NCBI GenBank assembly: GCA_947683425.1
Contig: CANTUQ010000035.1
Coordinates: 3,643,001-3,707,000 of the forward strand
Length of the DNA stretch: 64,000 nucleotides
Origin: Excoecaria cochinchinensis
Lineage: Eukaryota > Streptophyta > Magnoliopsida > Malpighiales > Euphorbiaceae
Reading direction: 5' to 3'
Part shown: one piece after another, positions 31,755-43,165 of the stretch
Numbering within the stretch: position 1 is the stretch's first letter
How the letters are laid out: each line of letters begins with the position of its first letter
The notes under the pieces: generated by a model
What the model was told of the DNA's origin: nothing
The model's database searches: none
The model's input: the letters and a program-made list of their open reading frames with translations, nothing else
Translations under genes and position numbers: made by a program

Positions 31755-32413
31755 TATAACGCCCCTCCCTGACCGCACAATAGCTTCTTTACGACAGTCG
31801 AAGAGTATCGCCACATACAACACACACATAGCAATACACATACAATTGAGTTATAGAAAAAATCCAAAATTAACAAATTTCTTTTAAATATAGCGGAATA
31901 CTTTACAAAACTCATACAATCAATATATATATATATATATCATTAAGTCTAAACTTATTTTTACATACAACCTTCAGTTATTACATCACTTTTTTTTACA
32001 TGCTAAAACTGATAATTACATTATACATATTACAAAAGACCTACATAAAATAGCGGACCCTAGTATGTTGACCCGAGAAAATGCGGGACTGTCCTTCAAT
32101 TGCACTTTATTTTAGAACCTACATGGATTAACACACGTGCTAAGCAATAACGCTTAGTGGGGAAACAACACACAATATATATTCCTAACAATCATTGTAT
32201 AACAAAAAATATATGCCTTATATTCATGCTTCATCATATACATGCTTCATCATATGCATGCTTCATAAACATACTTCATCATATACACATTTCATAAACA
32301 TATCAATGAACATACCTCGGTATTCATATAACACCGTCAATAAATCATGTTCATATATTCCGGTATCACATGACAATTTCATAACGCATCACATTAACAT
32401 TCTTATAACGCAT

Positions 32414-33291
32414 TGATGCGTGTACAGGGGAGTCAACATTGCAAGATTATAAATATTGCAAGTTTGGATTCATGGAGATCAAATTTGGGGAAGTTCAAGA
32501 CGGCTTGAAGGTGGTTTACTGTAGCTATGAAGAAGCCGAATCAAAAAGAGACTTTGAAGAGAGGCATGTGCAAGTCATGTGACCTTGACATGTGCCATCC
32601 ATGTGTTTTGACATGTGCTAGACATGTGCCATGTCATGTGCTATGTATGTGCCATATGCATGTGCACATCATGTGACACATTACATGTGCAATGCATGTG
32701 CCAATTAATGGACTTAATGAGCTGTTTTGTTTGGGCTTTTAGTTTAGGCTTTGATTTATTATTTTTATTTTATTATTTGTAATATATTAGGCCTTAACTT
32801 ATTCTTTTGGGTTTATTTAAGTGAGATGGGCTTTAATTAGCTTGGGCTCATTTAATTAGTTCTTTTTAGGCTTTTTGGACTGTATTTTAAGTTAATTAGT
32901 GTAGGCTTTAGTTATCTTGATGTAAGGCCCATGTTTTAAGGCCTATTTGATTAATTAGGATTTTTTTAAGCTTAAGGGAGTATATATACTCCACAAAAAC
33001 GAGATTGTAAGGGGAGACTTTTGATTTTCTTGATTACTTCAATTGGCTTGGCCGTATTTAACTTGCTTAGAGAGGGAGTTGTTTGCTTTCTTTTCTATTG
33101 CATTAAGAAGTTGAATAACTTATCAATTATTTTGATTGTGGCATTTTTTATCTTCTTTAATTCCCGATTATTTGCATTTTCAATCACAGGTTGATTGGGG
33201 GTTCAATAGGGAGGGTTTTTATCTCTTTTGTTTTGTTAACCGAATTCGTATGTGTGGGTTTGTAGCTTATTAGCTATTGGGTTCCGCATCA
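32414..33291 (+). mobile_element. Solo LTR, R1 type (878 bp), near-perfect duplication
   Basis: From TGATGCGTGTACAGG to GGGTTCCGCATCA. Flanks CGCAT (32409-32413) and TGCAT (33292-33296) match in four of five bases, the difference being a CpG transition. T2 continues on both sides. Confidence 0.92.
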
Positions 33292-33961
33292 TGCATAATA
33301 TTCACATTGCTTATTATTAATTCATCATTCATTATTTACCTTGCCTACATACTCTTAGATTCAGATATCACATCAATGCTCATAACATATAATATTCACA
33401 TTACTTCTTATTAATTTATCATTCATTATTTACCTTGCCTACAATTCATAGATGTGGATAGCGGGTATCGCATTAGTACTCGTAAGTACCATATATCACA
33501 TTAGTATCTACACTTTCACATTAGTACCCGTAGCTACCGATATATTTATATATATAAATATACACTTATGTGAATCCAAACTGGATTCTATACGCATTGG
33601 GGATTCTAAACGGGAATCAAACTTGCTTCGACTGCAACACTTGACCCTATAGGCATGCCTATCTATCCACTACTTGACTTACAGGCTAAATTATTAATTC
33701 CAGTTAATGTTCATTTTATCGCATTATATAACATCCATATCTCCACATGAAATAATATAATATCATTAGATATCTTACATACACATATGGCTTATCAAAT
33801 AAGCCCACACTTTATTATTCACATTATACATGTTCACATGGGTTAACACATCTATAATGTTTTTATAAATTTGCCAAATTTAGTTGAATCCATGTTCTTA
33901 TACACTTTATACAACAATAGATGATGTTTCATGTTCAATTATAGAAAATCTAGGTAACTCA

Positions 33962-34252
33962 TGGTGACAACCAAATGGTTGCAACCTTGACATAAGGAAA
34001 TACAAAATAGAATGGAAAATAGATGTACCTCATGGTGACAACTAAGTGGTTATGACCGTGACATAAGGAAATTCAAGGCAGAACCAAAAATTGAAGTACC
34101 TAATGGTGACAACTAAATGGTTGTCACCGTGACATATGGATAACTCAAACAGAATGGAAATCAGAAGCACCTCACAGTGACATATGGATAACTCAAACAA
34201 AATGGAAATCAGAAGCACCTCACAGTGACAACCAAATGGTTGTAACCATAAC
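33962..34252. repeat. T2 hairpin repeats, about 71-bp period
   Basis: Inverted-repeat units at 33962-33993, 34033-34062, 34104-34133 and 34222-34252, for example GGTGACAACTAAATGGTTGT followed by CACC. The clearest has an 11-bp stem with a short loop. A fifth, partial unit is near 34175. The spacers share AGAATGGAAATCAGAAGCAC-type sequence. Confidence 0.85.
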
Positions 34253-35689
34253 ATATGCAACTTTTCAGGCAGAATGGAAAATAGAAGCATCTAACTTAGA
34301 TCTTTCAAGTCTTTTTCCTACTTCAATATATATGACTTCTAAAACTAACCAAAACACCATTTTTAGCTAACATGGCCTTCTAACCGAATGATTATCTATA
34401 TGTTAACTTCATAATACACAAACCTTAATACATTTGGACTCAAAATCAAGGAGTTATGGCCAAGGGAACACAACTTGCTCCAAAGGCCTACTACAGAATT
34501 TTAGCTACACAATTGGATAATTTTGAGGACCTTAAAGTTCCCAAAATGAGAGGGCTATTTCTATAACAATTAAAGACGTAGACAATATAATTCTAATCCA
34601 ATTAACCTCATTCATTTTAAAGTTGTAAAACTCTTTTTATGACATAAACAGTTCAAATAGGTCAAGATGAACCTCAAAACCAGTTTTACCCTATCAAGCT
34701 CATCAAGTTTGAAACCAACCCAATTGGCATAGCCAATTCTCCAAACTCAATCTGTACCACTTTAACACATTCATGAACATTTTTGAACATCCAATTACAT
34801 AATAAGTGTTCATCAATTCAAAAATTACACAGCAATTAGTCAAGCCTCTAAAAATAGGATTTCATGCGTATAGTTTCATAAATTCTTAGCAATCAATTTA
34901 TCATAACAAGCTCATATCTTCAACTCAATTTAGCACACAACATAAGTACACATTTTTGGATATACAAGCAATCAATTCAACACATAACATCTAGTTTCCC
35001 AAACCTCAAACTCCTTGGCTTCAAAGAGCTCACTTGGCACTTAGCTCAACAATCTTCTCCTTTCCCTTATTTTTTCTTGATTCTTCCACTACAATACACA
35101 TCCAATTTCCATAATTGGACAAATGATCAATCCAAACTCAACACAGAAAAAAAGAGAAGAAACAACAAAGAAGAAGGGGAAGAATCTAACACAACCACTT
35201 ACCTTGACTAGCCAAGAATGTAACACAACCAACCAACAGAAATCAACTAACCAGAATCTCAAAGGAACAAAAGACTAAAAATGAAGAGAAGAACAAAAAT
35301 GGAAGAAGAATAGAATGAAGAACAGAAGAGAGAAGGAAGAACAGAAAGTGGCCGAACAAAGGAAAAACACTAAGGACAAAATCTACCTCTCAAATCCCTT
35401 ATATTCCATGCAATTGATGTGTTGTCAAAGCCATAACATGCCACATAGAAAGCACCTACTTATGATTAGATTAAACTAATCGCACTTCGCACTAATTAAT
35501 CCTTCCTTTAATTAGTCATGCACAACTACACTTTAGTCACTTAATTAATTTATTTCATGCAATTAAGTCCTCTTTTCCAATTATACTTAAATCCTCAATT
35601 AAAAATCCTAAATCAAACTTGTCCAATTACCCTAATTAAGCAAAATGCTACTAGGGTAGATTTCATATAATGGCCTGAATGGTACCCTA

Positions 35690-36777
35690 GAAGGATTTGT
35701 AGTGTTAATTGATTAGTGAGGGTATAAGGGTAATTGTGTAAGTGTGAGTTTATGGGTAATTAAAGATGTAAGTGAAAAGAAATTAAAAGTATTTGCAAGG
35801 GAGAATTTGTTTAAGGGAATTAATAGGAGTTGGCCAAAGGATTAAGTGGGTTATTTGGCATGAGCTGGACATGTATCAAGGGTTAACAAGTGGCTTATTG
35901 GGAGCTTGCCACATAAGCTACTACATGCAATATAAGGAGAGTTAGTGGAGGCAAGTGGCCTCATTTTCTACATATTCGTTCGGTTTCCTCCATCTCTCTC
36001 TTTCTTGGTTTTTCTTTCGTCTTCTTCTTCCTTTCCTTGCTATTTCTTCTTCGTTGGTTGTTCTAAAGAATTGAGTTTGGATTGGTTTAAAGAGTTAAGA
36101 GATTAAATTAGAAAGGTAAGTGTGGGTTTGGAAGTTTAAGTTATCTTTTCTTCTACCCTATTTGGTTGTGATTTTGAGTGGGTTTGGTTAATGATCTAAG
36201 TGTATATTTTGATTGGTTTTGTGCAAGAAGTTTTGGACAACAGAAAAGATAAAGGCAAAGACAATGTTTGAGCTAAAGAGGAAGTTAATCATGCTTCGTT
36301 TTGAGGTTTGGGATTTATTGATTTTTAGATTGATGCATGTTTGATTTAAATTAGGGAAATTCTGGATTTTGAAGAGTTCAATAACTCTTCTAGTGGTTAA
36401 ATTGTATATGGGTTATTTGGATGAGTTGCATGATGCTTATTGACAACTTAAAGATGTATAGGGTTTTTACTATTGCATGTTGATTATAAGTATGTTATAA
36501 GTTATGTATGAGAAAGTTATTTGCATGTGATTATTTGTTTGAAGGCCATTTTGGCTTGAATTAGTGTTGGATTGATGATAGAAGTCATGCATGCAAATAT
36601 AGAAATGTATGTGAAAAGTATGTGTTAGAGATATGTGGAGTTGAGAGTTTGAACTCATAATTCAAGCTTTATCACGAGCACGACAAAGTGCTCTGTAGGA
36701 AAAGGGTGCCATGCAGTGTTTTTTCGCGAGCGCGAGCGTCATCGTGGGCATAACAGAAGCCATTTGGGCATTTTGCC
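35690..36777 (+). mobile_element. T3: Tekay/Del-like LTR fragment facing T2
   Basis: A + strand copy of the 5' half of a long LTR: TATA-like CAATATAAGGAGAG (35929-35942) and a TTCGGTTTCC segment match, in reverse, 35340-35480 of T2. It reaches a CGCGAGCGCGA-type repeat cluster (36668-36750) like that of T1, then ends at 36777 in an R1 LTR fragment. Its left boundary is approximate. Confidence 0.68.
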
Positions 36778-37241
36778 ACACTAATTAACTTAAAATTCAG
36801 CCCAAAAAGCCTAAAAAGAACTAATTAAATGAGCCCAAGCTAATTAAAGCCCATCTCACTTAAATAAGCCCAAAAGAATAAGTTAAGGCCTAACATATTA
36901 CAAATAATCAAATAAAAATAATAAATAAAGCCCTAATTAAAAGCCCAAACCAAAACAACCCCTTAAGTCCATTAATAAGCACATGCAATGCACATGTAAT
37001 GTGTCACATGATGTGCACATGCATAGCACATGACATGGCATATGTCTAGCAAATGGATGGCACATGTCAAGATCATATGACTTGCACATGCCTCTCTTCA
37101 AAGTCTCTTTTTGATTCGGCTTCTTCATAGCAACAGTAAATCGTCTTCAAGCCTTCTTGAACTTCCCCAAATTTGATCTCCATGAATCCGAACTTGCAAT
37201 GTTTATGAACTTGCAATGTTGACCCCCCTGTGCACGCATCA
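36778..37241 (-). mobile_element. R1 LTR fragment, 5' half
   Basis: From the middle of an R1 LTR (ACACTAATTAACTTAAAATT) to its 5' end, GTGCACGCATCA at 37241 in reverse. It includes the CACATG array (36979-37092). The 3' half is absent, and neither a primer site nor a polypurine tract adjoins. Confidence 0.85.
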
Positions 37242-38028
37242 TATCTCTTCTAAAGAGTTGGGTCAAAATAACTAATTTAGGCTTAGAATACATGAGGGGG
37301 CCGAATTTTACAAGGGAGAGCTGAATTTGAATGGGTTTGAGTCAAATTTAGGTTTATGCCTACATTGGTGAACTTGGGGTTCTAAATTTTAGGAACAGAT
37401 TTTTCTTGATAAATACTTATTATTTTGGGATATTATCAAGTAGAGTTTGATTGAGAAACAATAGCTTGAACTTATCTTGAGTGAGTTGGCCGAATTCCAC
37501 TTGTAACCGAAATTGAGTGTACATTCATTTTCCTTAGGTTAATCATTAGCTTTTAGGATTAATTCTAGATTGTATTTATCTCTATGTACTTAGTCCATAT
37601 TGTGGCCAAATACATATAGATAAATTAGGTATTATCCTTGTCATTTAATTCATTAAATTATCTCTTAGGAGTAGTGTTTGATTGTAACTTCATTAGGGGG
37701 GAGGCTGCCTAGCCTATATAAAAGGTTGAACTTCTTCATTTGTACTTTACATTTGCATATTTATGATTAATGAATTTTCATTGACTGAATTTGTGAGAGT
37801 TGATTCTTATTGATTCTTGCTATTGTATGAAGAATTAGGCTTAGGCAATCTGCATGATTAACGTATGCTTGATTCTTGTTCTTCTTACTTTCTAAATCAA
37901 TCTATTATAAGCATTTCCATTCAATCTTGTTTGGGGGTTCTTTACATTGGGGTTTATTCAGTTGTTTATGATCAATATTCATGGTATGTTGGCATTCTAG
38001 TTTGCATATAGGCTGGGGTTCCGCATCA
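37242..38028 (+). mobile_element. R3 LTR fragment, 3' two-thirds
   Basis: Matches, in reverse, the R3 LTR of M (46757-47910) from about its first third to its end GGGGTTCCGCATCA at 38028. The first 370 bp or so are missing. TATA-like CTATATAAAAGG near 37715-37726. Confidence 0.83.
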
Positions 38029-38698
38029 GCAATAGAAAAGATAAGCAAGCAATCCTCACTAATCTCTCTATAGAATTTTGCCCAAAGCCAATAAGAGAAG
38101 CCTCTCAAAAGTTTTAATTCATCAAATCTAAAGTTTACAAATCATATTAGCCTATTTATATGGTGGCTAACCCTAATCGACCCTTAAAACCAAAATAAAC
38201 CCTAATAAGGCCTTTTAAATATGGTGTGGCTGAAATTACCATGGGCTTTACAAGATAAATTAAGCCCAAACCAAAGAAATAAACAAACTTAAATTAAACC
38301 CAAAAGAAAGACTGATTAAAACCAAAAATAACTAAAATAAACCCAACCTAAAAGCCCTACATGCCTAGCCCATTAAATTACAACTTAAAGGAGTCATGTG
38401 ACTTTTAAATGAAGCACATGACTTGTACAATTAAAGCCCAAAGTTGTATAAGCCCTTGATGGCTTATTTTGGCCCGATTTCTTCACTTGCTTCCAAAAGG
38501 CTAAGTATTTTATTTTGGCCTTCAAGTTCTCCATAAAATCTCGCAAAGGCCTCTTCATGAATCTGTTGAGTAACAAAGCCTTGAACAAAAGATGACATAA
38601 CTATCTTTAGCTTTTGGGCATGTCCTCTTGTTATTGGACTACTAGGCATCTTCAAAGGATCTTTGGTGGTTGTTAGCATTGATGGTGGATCCGTATCA
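38029..38698 (-). mobile_element. R2 LTR fragment, 5' three-quarters
   Basis: From within the LTR (GCAATAGAAAAGATAAGC) to its 5' end, GGATCCGTATCA at 38698 in reverse. It contains the tail frame with the altered SPITRGHAQKLK (38464-38679). Fragment N follows directly. Confidence 0.85.
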
Positions 38699-39583
38699 GT
38701 AATAATAGCTAGGGATGATGGGGAAATTATTTTGGAGTCAGACTATAGTGAAGATGAGATGCCTCCTTTGGAAGATTGTAGTGATTATGATAGTGAGGGA
38801 GAGTTGTTAGTTGCTGAAGTGGGAAATCCTTAGTGGCTAGGCGAGCTTTGAACTTGAATATTAAGGAAGAGAGCCTAGAAAAAAGAGAAAATATATTTCA
38901 CACTAAGTATTTAATTAGTGGAAGGGTGTGCACGGTTATTATTGATGGAGGTAGTTGCACCAATGTAGCTAGTGTGAATATGGTTGAGAAGCTGAATTTG
39001 GTATGTGAAAAGCATCCTAGACCTTATAAATTACAATGGTTGAATGACAGTGGAGAGGTCAAGGTAACACGACGAGTAAGAGTGCAATTTTCTATTGGGA
39101 GGTATAAGGATGAGGTGGCTTGTGATGTGGTACCTATGCAGGCCATTTACTTTTGGGGAGGCCTTGGCAATTTGATAGATATGTGGTATATAATGGGTAC
39201 ACTAACCGTTATTCTTTTTCTTATGAAGGTACAAAAGTAACTTTGACACCATTATCTTCTAAATAAGTGTTTGAAAATCAAAAGAAATTAGTTGAGAGGA
39301 AGAGAGAGGCTTCGGCCAAGAAAGAAGGGGGAAAAGAGGCCAGAAAAGAATCAAAACAAATAAATGACCCATTGGTGGGTGAAAACAAGAAAGGTGGGAG
39401 ACAAAAATAGAATTTTTATTTAAGGCCAAGAAAGGTTAAAAGTGCTTTAGCACTGACAGCCATTGATACTTATAACTTACAAGGAAATTTTGTTTTCTGA
39501 CACTGTCCTTAACAAAGAATCTTTGCCTCCTAGTTTTGTGTCTTTGTTGCAGGAGTATTCAAATATCTTTCTTGATAAGCTAC
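38699..39583 (+). pseudogene. Fragment N: gag end, protease and RT start
   Basis: + strand homologue of C 23597-24510: the acidic segment MPPLEDCSDYDSEGE, then 38833-39240 with LNLNIKEESLEKRENIFHTK, active site VIIDGGSCTNVASVNM and WLNDSGEVKVTRRVRV. A frameshift near 39145 disrupts the HLLLGRPWQ block. The linker follows, with a stop in KQ-NF, and the SFVSLLQEYSN region. It ends at 39583, where E is inserted (flank GCTAC). No catalytic RT sequence. It is the outermost layer of the right-hand nest. Confidence 0.85.
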
Positions 39584-40290
39584 TGATGCGTACATAGGGG
39601 GTCAACCTATCATGGCAATCCTACACGAGCCAAATTGTGGAAATTATGGAAATTCAAGAGAGAGTTGAGCCAAACTATGCTATATCTAATCCAATGGGGC
39701 CAAATGCACAAGATGGGCTTCAATTGTGCTTGATTAATTATTTCAAGCTAGAAGAGTAGCTTTAGGTAGCCTATATACATGTAATCTAGGCGTGTGGGCT
39801 TGTTTAATTATGTTGGGTTTGTTTTGTTATGTTGGAACTTATTTTAGTTTATTAGGCCTATTTTACTTAATTGGGCTTTAGTTAGCTTTATTTCATATAA
39901 GAGCTATATTTTTAAATGTGGGCTACTTTAGTACTTTGGTGGGAGGCCCATGTTTACAAGGCCTTTTTATGTAATTAGGATTTAAGTTGCTTAGGAGGCT
40001 ATAAATACCTCTTAAAACATTGTAAAATCAGCTTTTGGTATTGATTTTGAAGGTAGACGAATTTTTATTGGAGAGGATTGCTTGTCTTCTTCTTTTGCAT
40101 CAAGAACTTTAATTTTTATCAAAATATTTACTTTGTAGCAAATTTTTTTCTTGTGTTTATAAATCAATCTATCATAAGCATTTCCATTCACATAGTTGTT
40201 TGGGGGTTCTTTAGATTGGGGGTTTATTCTTGTTAATGTTCATTCCATATTGTATGTTCTAGGGTTCTTTAACCTTGGGGTTCCGTATCA
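39584..40290 (+). mobile_element. E: 5' LTR, R1-like (707 bp)
   Basis: Begins TGATGCGTACATAGGGGG and ends GGGGTTCCGTATCA. It is shorter than other R1 LTRs and lacks the CACATG array. Its first part (CCTATCATGGCAATCCTACA) matches the solo LTR at 56375-57158. TATA-like TATAAATACC near 40001-40010. Confidence 0.9.
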
Positions 40291-40293
40291 TTT

Positions 40294-40307
40294 TGGTATC
40301 AGAGCTT
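40294..40307 (+). promoter_or_regulatory. E: primer binding site
   Basis: TGGTATCAGAGCTT, three bases after the LTR end. Same variant as in B and G. Confidence 0.92.
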
Positions 40308-40624
40308 GGATTAGGATAAATTCTTATTTGTCTTATGCTAATTTGCTGTTCTATTGTTTAATTTTCATTAGAACAAAATAATTCCGCGTTGTTTAATTAT
40401 TTAATTTGCAATCTTATTCTTATCAATTTCGTGTTCTTCTTTATTTTTGAATCTGTTCTTTTGTGTTCGTTTTTGTTCCTACATCAGATCGTGTGTTTGA
40501 TGTTTTAAGTTCTAAAAAAAATAACACAGCACTATTATCCGAATTTTTTTTAAAAAAAGGAAAAGTCAGCATTGAGATACAACTAGGAAAGAAAAATCAC
40601 AAGAAACAAAAATCTAGATCTGGT

Positions 40625-40900
40625 CATACTTTGAATTTGGAAATTAATTCGAAAAGTCAAAGTAGCAATTTATGGGTATGTGTCATTTTTGACTTTTTTG
40701 ATTTCGGGTCTCCACATCCATTGTATCAAAATTGACTTTTCCATTAGGAAAATACCAAAATTCAGATTTGTCCAACATTTGAACTTGGAAATTAATTTGA
40801 AAAGTCAAAGTGGCAATTTGTGGGTAGGCGTCATTCTTGACTTCCTTTGATTTCTTTTCTTTACATCCATTATAATAAAATTGACTTTTCCATTAGGGAG
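40625..40900. repeat. 148-bp tandem duplication
   Basis: The block starting TTTGAATTTGGAAATTAATT at about 40631 recurs at about 40779 as TTTGAACTTGGAAATTAATT, each followed by GAAAAGTCAAAGT and a TTGACTTTTCCATTAGG end. Mild divergence between copies. Confidence 0.85.
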
Positions 40901-40904
40901 ATAT

Positions 40905-41046
40905 CAATATTAGTGGGCTGCACATGTGTTAGGTGAGTAATTCAATATTAGTGGGCTACACATGTGTTAGGTGAGTAATTCAATATTAGAGGGCTGCACA
41001 TGTGGTAGGTAAGTAATTCAATATTAGTGGGCTGCACATGTGTTAC
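40905..41046. repeat. 38-bp tandem repeat, about 4 units
   Basis: Units with CAATATTAGTGGGCTGCACA start near 40905, 40943, 40981 and 41019. Each contains GCACATGTG, a palindromic E-box-like site. Confidence 0.9.
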
Positions 41047-41315
41047 TTATATCAACTTTCTTCATTTTGGCATTTTGCTTCTAGAATTGAGGCTATCTTC
41101 TTTGGTAAGTGTTTTCATTGCATTATCATTTAAATTTGTTGAATTGTGAATCATCTTGACTTGGGATTGAGTTCTGAAGTGCAATTGAAGATAGCAAGCT
41201 TGAGTGGAAAAAGGCTTGAGTGTGCGAGCTTAAAAGAGGATAAAAGCCAAAATAGAGTGAAACACCAGTGGAGTGTCATCTTTTGAGTGAAACACGTGAG
41301 GGAGTGAATGAAAGG

Positions 41316-41654
41316 ATGTACTATTACAAGTCAAGATGACATTTAGATCAAGAAACATTGGATGAGTTAAAGAAGGATACTAAGGTCTTAAAAGAAGACC
41401 TTAAAAATGCAAAATTGCGGTTTAAACAACTTTTTAGACAGCTAGATAAGTGTGTGAAAAAGGAGAAAAGAAAGAAAGAGGAAGTTGTCGTAGAAGAAAT
41501 TATTTGTGAAGCTGAAAGAGATGCTATAGATTTAAGTGGAAGTGTAGACGTTGATTATTTGAGGAAAAAGGAAGAAGATTGTAAAATGGAAGATGCTTAT
41601 TTAGTTGAGTTGGACGATCAGCATATTATGATTGATCCTGTAGTGCTTCAGGAG
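41316..41654 (+). pseudogene. E: acidic ORF, 5' part with nonsense codon
   Basis: The ATG at 41316 gives MYYYKSR followed by TGA (41337-41339), where G has an Ile codon. Beyond the stop the frame is open to the F insertion: ETLDELKKDTKVLKEDLKNA, FRQLDKCVKKEKRKKEE, VVVEEIICEAERDAIDL, LDDQHIMIDPVVLQE. The start context MYYYKSR with the preceding gag-free leader is shared with G, so both represent the form of this protein without gag. The part after residue 113 is missing. Confidence 0.82.
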
Positions 41655-42519
41655 TGATAAGGAACCCAATAGCTAACGAGCTACAAACCCACACATACGA
41701 TTCGAATAGCAAAGCAAAATCAGATAAACACCCTCCCTATTGAACCCCCAAATAACTTGTGAATAGAAACGCAAATAACCAGGAATTAAAGAACCTGAAA
41801 AATGCCACAATCAAACAATTGATAAGTAATCAAATTCTTCATGCAATAGAAAAGAAAGCAATTCACTCTCTCAATCTAAGCAAATAAATTCGGCTATGCC
41901 AAGAAAATGTCGTTCAAAGTCTGAATATCTCAACATAACATATTCTATTTATAGGGTGGCTAACCCTAGCTAGCAAATAACCTAAAGAAAACCCTAATGA
42001 GGCCTTTTACTAAGGTAGGCCGAATTTTCCATGGGCTTAAGCTATCAAATAAGCCCATTTACAAAGCTTAAACATAACTTAAAACAAAACCCATTAACTT
42101 TAAAAGAGTTGGCCGAATTTCTTAAGCCCAATATAAATGACTAACTAAAACCCAAAATAACTAAAATAAACCCAATCTAAAAAGCCGAAAACGTGTAGCC
42201 CATCTTAACAACTTAAATGAGTCATGTGACCTTTTAAATGAAGCACATGACTTGTACAATTAAAGCCCAAGTTGTATAGAACCCAAAAATGACTTAAGTT
42301 GGCCCAATTTCATTAGAAGCTTCCAAAAAGCTAAGTACTTTGTGAAAGCCTCCTTCAAGCTCTCTTTGACACTTTTCAAAGGCATCTTCTTGTAGTTCTT
42401 GAGTAACAAAGCCTTGCACATAGGTTGTCATAGCCATCTTCAGCTTCTTAGCTCGCCCTCTTGTGATTGGACCACTTAGCATCTTCAAAGGGTCCTTAGT
42501 GGTTGGCTGATCCGTATCA
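41655..42519 (-). mobile_element. F: 3' LTR, R2 type (865 bp)
   Basis: Element sense: starts TGATACGGATCAGCC at 42519 and ends GGGTTCCTTATCA at 41655 (usual end CCGCATCA altered). Pol continues through its first 226 bp to the stop at 42294. Confidence 0.92.
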
Positions 42520-43165
42520 TTCCCTCCCTCCTCAAAAAGATTTGTCCTCAAATCTGAATCCACATCAAAAGGAGAAAGGTCAAAAACATTAAATGTAGCT
42601 GAAACACCATACTCACTTGGCAAATCTATTTTATATGCATTATCGTTGATGTGCTCCAAGACTTGGAAAGGACCAACACCACGTGCATCCAGCTTGCCCT
42701 TCCTTTGGTTTGGGAACCTCTCCTTTCTAAAATGCACCCAAACCCAATCTCCAAGGGTGAATACCACTTGTTTCCTTCCCCTATTCACCTTTTCAGCATA
42801 TTGCCTGTTTTCTTCTCAATGCTTGCCCGTGCTTTCTCATGTAAGGATTTCACCAATTCTGCCTTCCTACTACCATCCAAACTCGAAAGTTCATTTAAAG
42901 GTGAAGGACAAAGATCAAGCACAGTTAGTGGGTTAAAACCATAAACAAGCTCAAATGGTGAAAACCCAGTGGAAGAATGAATGCTCCGATTATAAGCAAA
43001 TTCAATAAAAGGCAAACAATCTTCCCAAGTTTTAAGATTCTTACCCACAATAGCACGTAATAAAGTCCCCAAAGTCCTATTCACAACTTCTGTTTGTCCA
43101 TCAGTTTGAGGGTGACAAGTAGTAGAAAACAATAACTTTGTCCCTAACTTACCCCATAAAACACA
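42294..43165 (-). pseudogene. F: integrase C-terminal half with LTR-encoded tail
   Basis: Frames 42785-43132 and 42294-42788. The first has the end of the core (CHPQTDGQTEVVNRTLGTLL, IEFAYNRSIHSSTGFSPFEL). The second has the C-terminal domain: QVVFTLGDWVWVHFRKERFP, GPFQVLEHINDNAYKIDLP, FNVFDLSPFDVDSDLRTNLF. It then crosses the polypurine tract into the LTR as GPITRGRAKKLKMAMTTYVQ, ending at 42294. No chromodomain motif is visible in the tail. A frameshift lies near 42790 and a TAG at about 43170 breaks SHFWRV. A C-terminal tail overlapping the 3' LTR is a known feature of CRM elements, where it is thought to guide centromeric targeting. That role here is inference. Confidence 0.87.
42520..42540 (-). 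promoter_or_regulatory. F: polypurine tract
   Basis: Minus strand TTTTTGAGGAGGGAGGGAA abuts the LTR start. It is also coding, lying inside the pol frame (NLFEEGGNDT). Confidence 0.9.

Larger units (their letters stand above)
31755..35690 (-). mobile_element. T2: Tekay/Del-like LTR, long, with nested solo LTR
   Basis: Ends (element sense) near 31755 with GGGCGTTATA. It shares with T4 the CTAAGC hairpin (32140-32157), the GGCATGCC block (33650-33660), a hairpin-repeat cluster (33962-34252) and a purine-rich stretch (35240-35345). The 5' end is not sharp: no TGTCACACC is visible around 35650-35700, where a facing LTR begins. It is interrupted by a solo LTR at 32414-33291. No coding region is attached on either side. 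Confidence 0.72.
40308..41315 (+). other. E: 5' leader with duplications
   Basis: Non-coding. Contains a 148-bp duplication (40625-40900) and a 38-bp tandem array (40905-41046). The frame 40463-40735 lies in the duplication and has no protein support. Confidence 0.75.
39584..41654 (+). mobile_element. Element E: non-autonomous, acidic ORF only, 5' part
   Basis: LTR (39584-40290), primer site, leader (40308-41315) and the first 113 codons of the acidic ORF without any gag before it, cut by F at 41655. The leader's last part (41150-41315) matches that of G. It sits in N. Confidence 0.85.

Noticed and set aside
31925..31940. TA microsatellite as a regulatory site
   Set aside because: Eight TA units in T2 LTR only. 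No counterpart in T4, so slippage is the simpler explanation.
33540..33575. TATA box at TATATTTATATATATAAATA
   Set aside because: It lies downstream of the hairpin cluster in T2 sense, away from where the T3 and T4 promoters are expected. AT-rich drift is likely.
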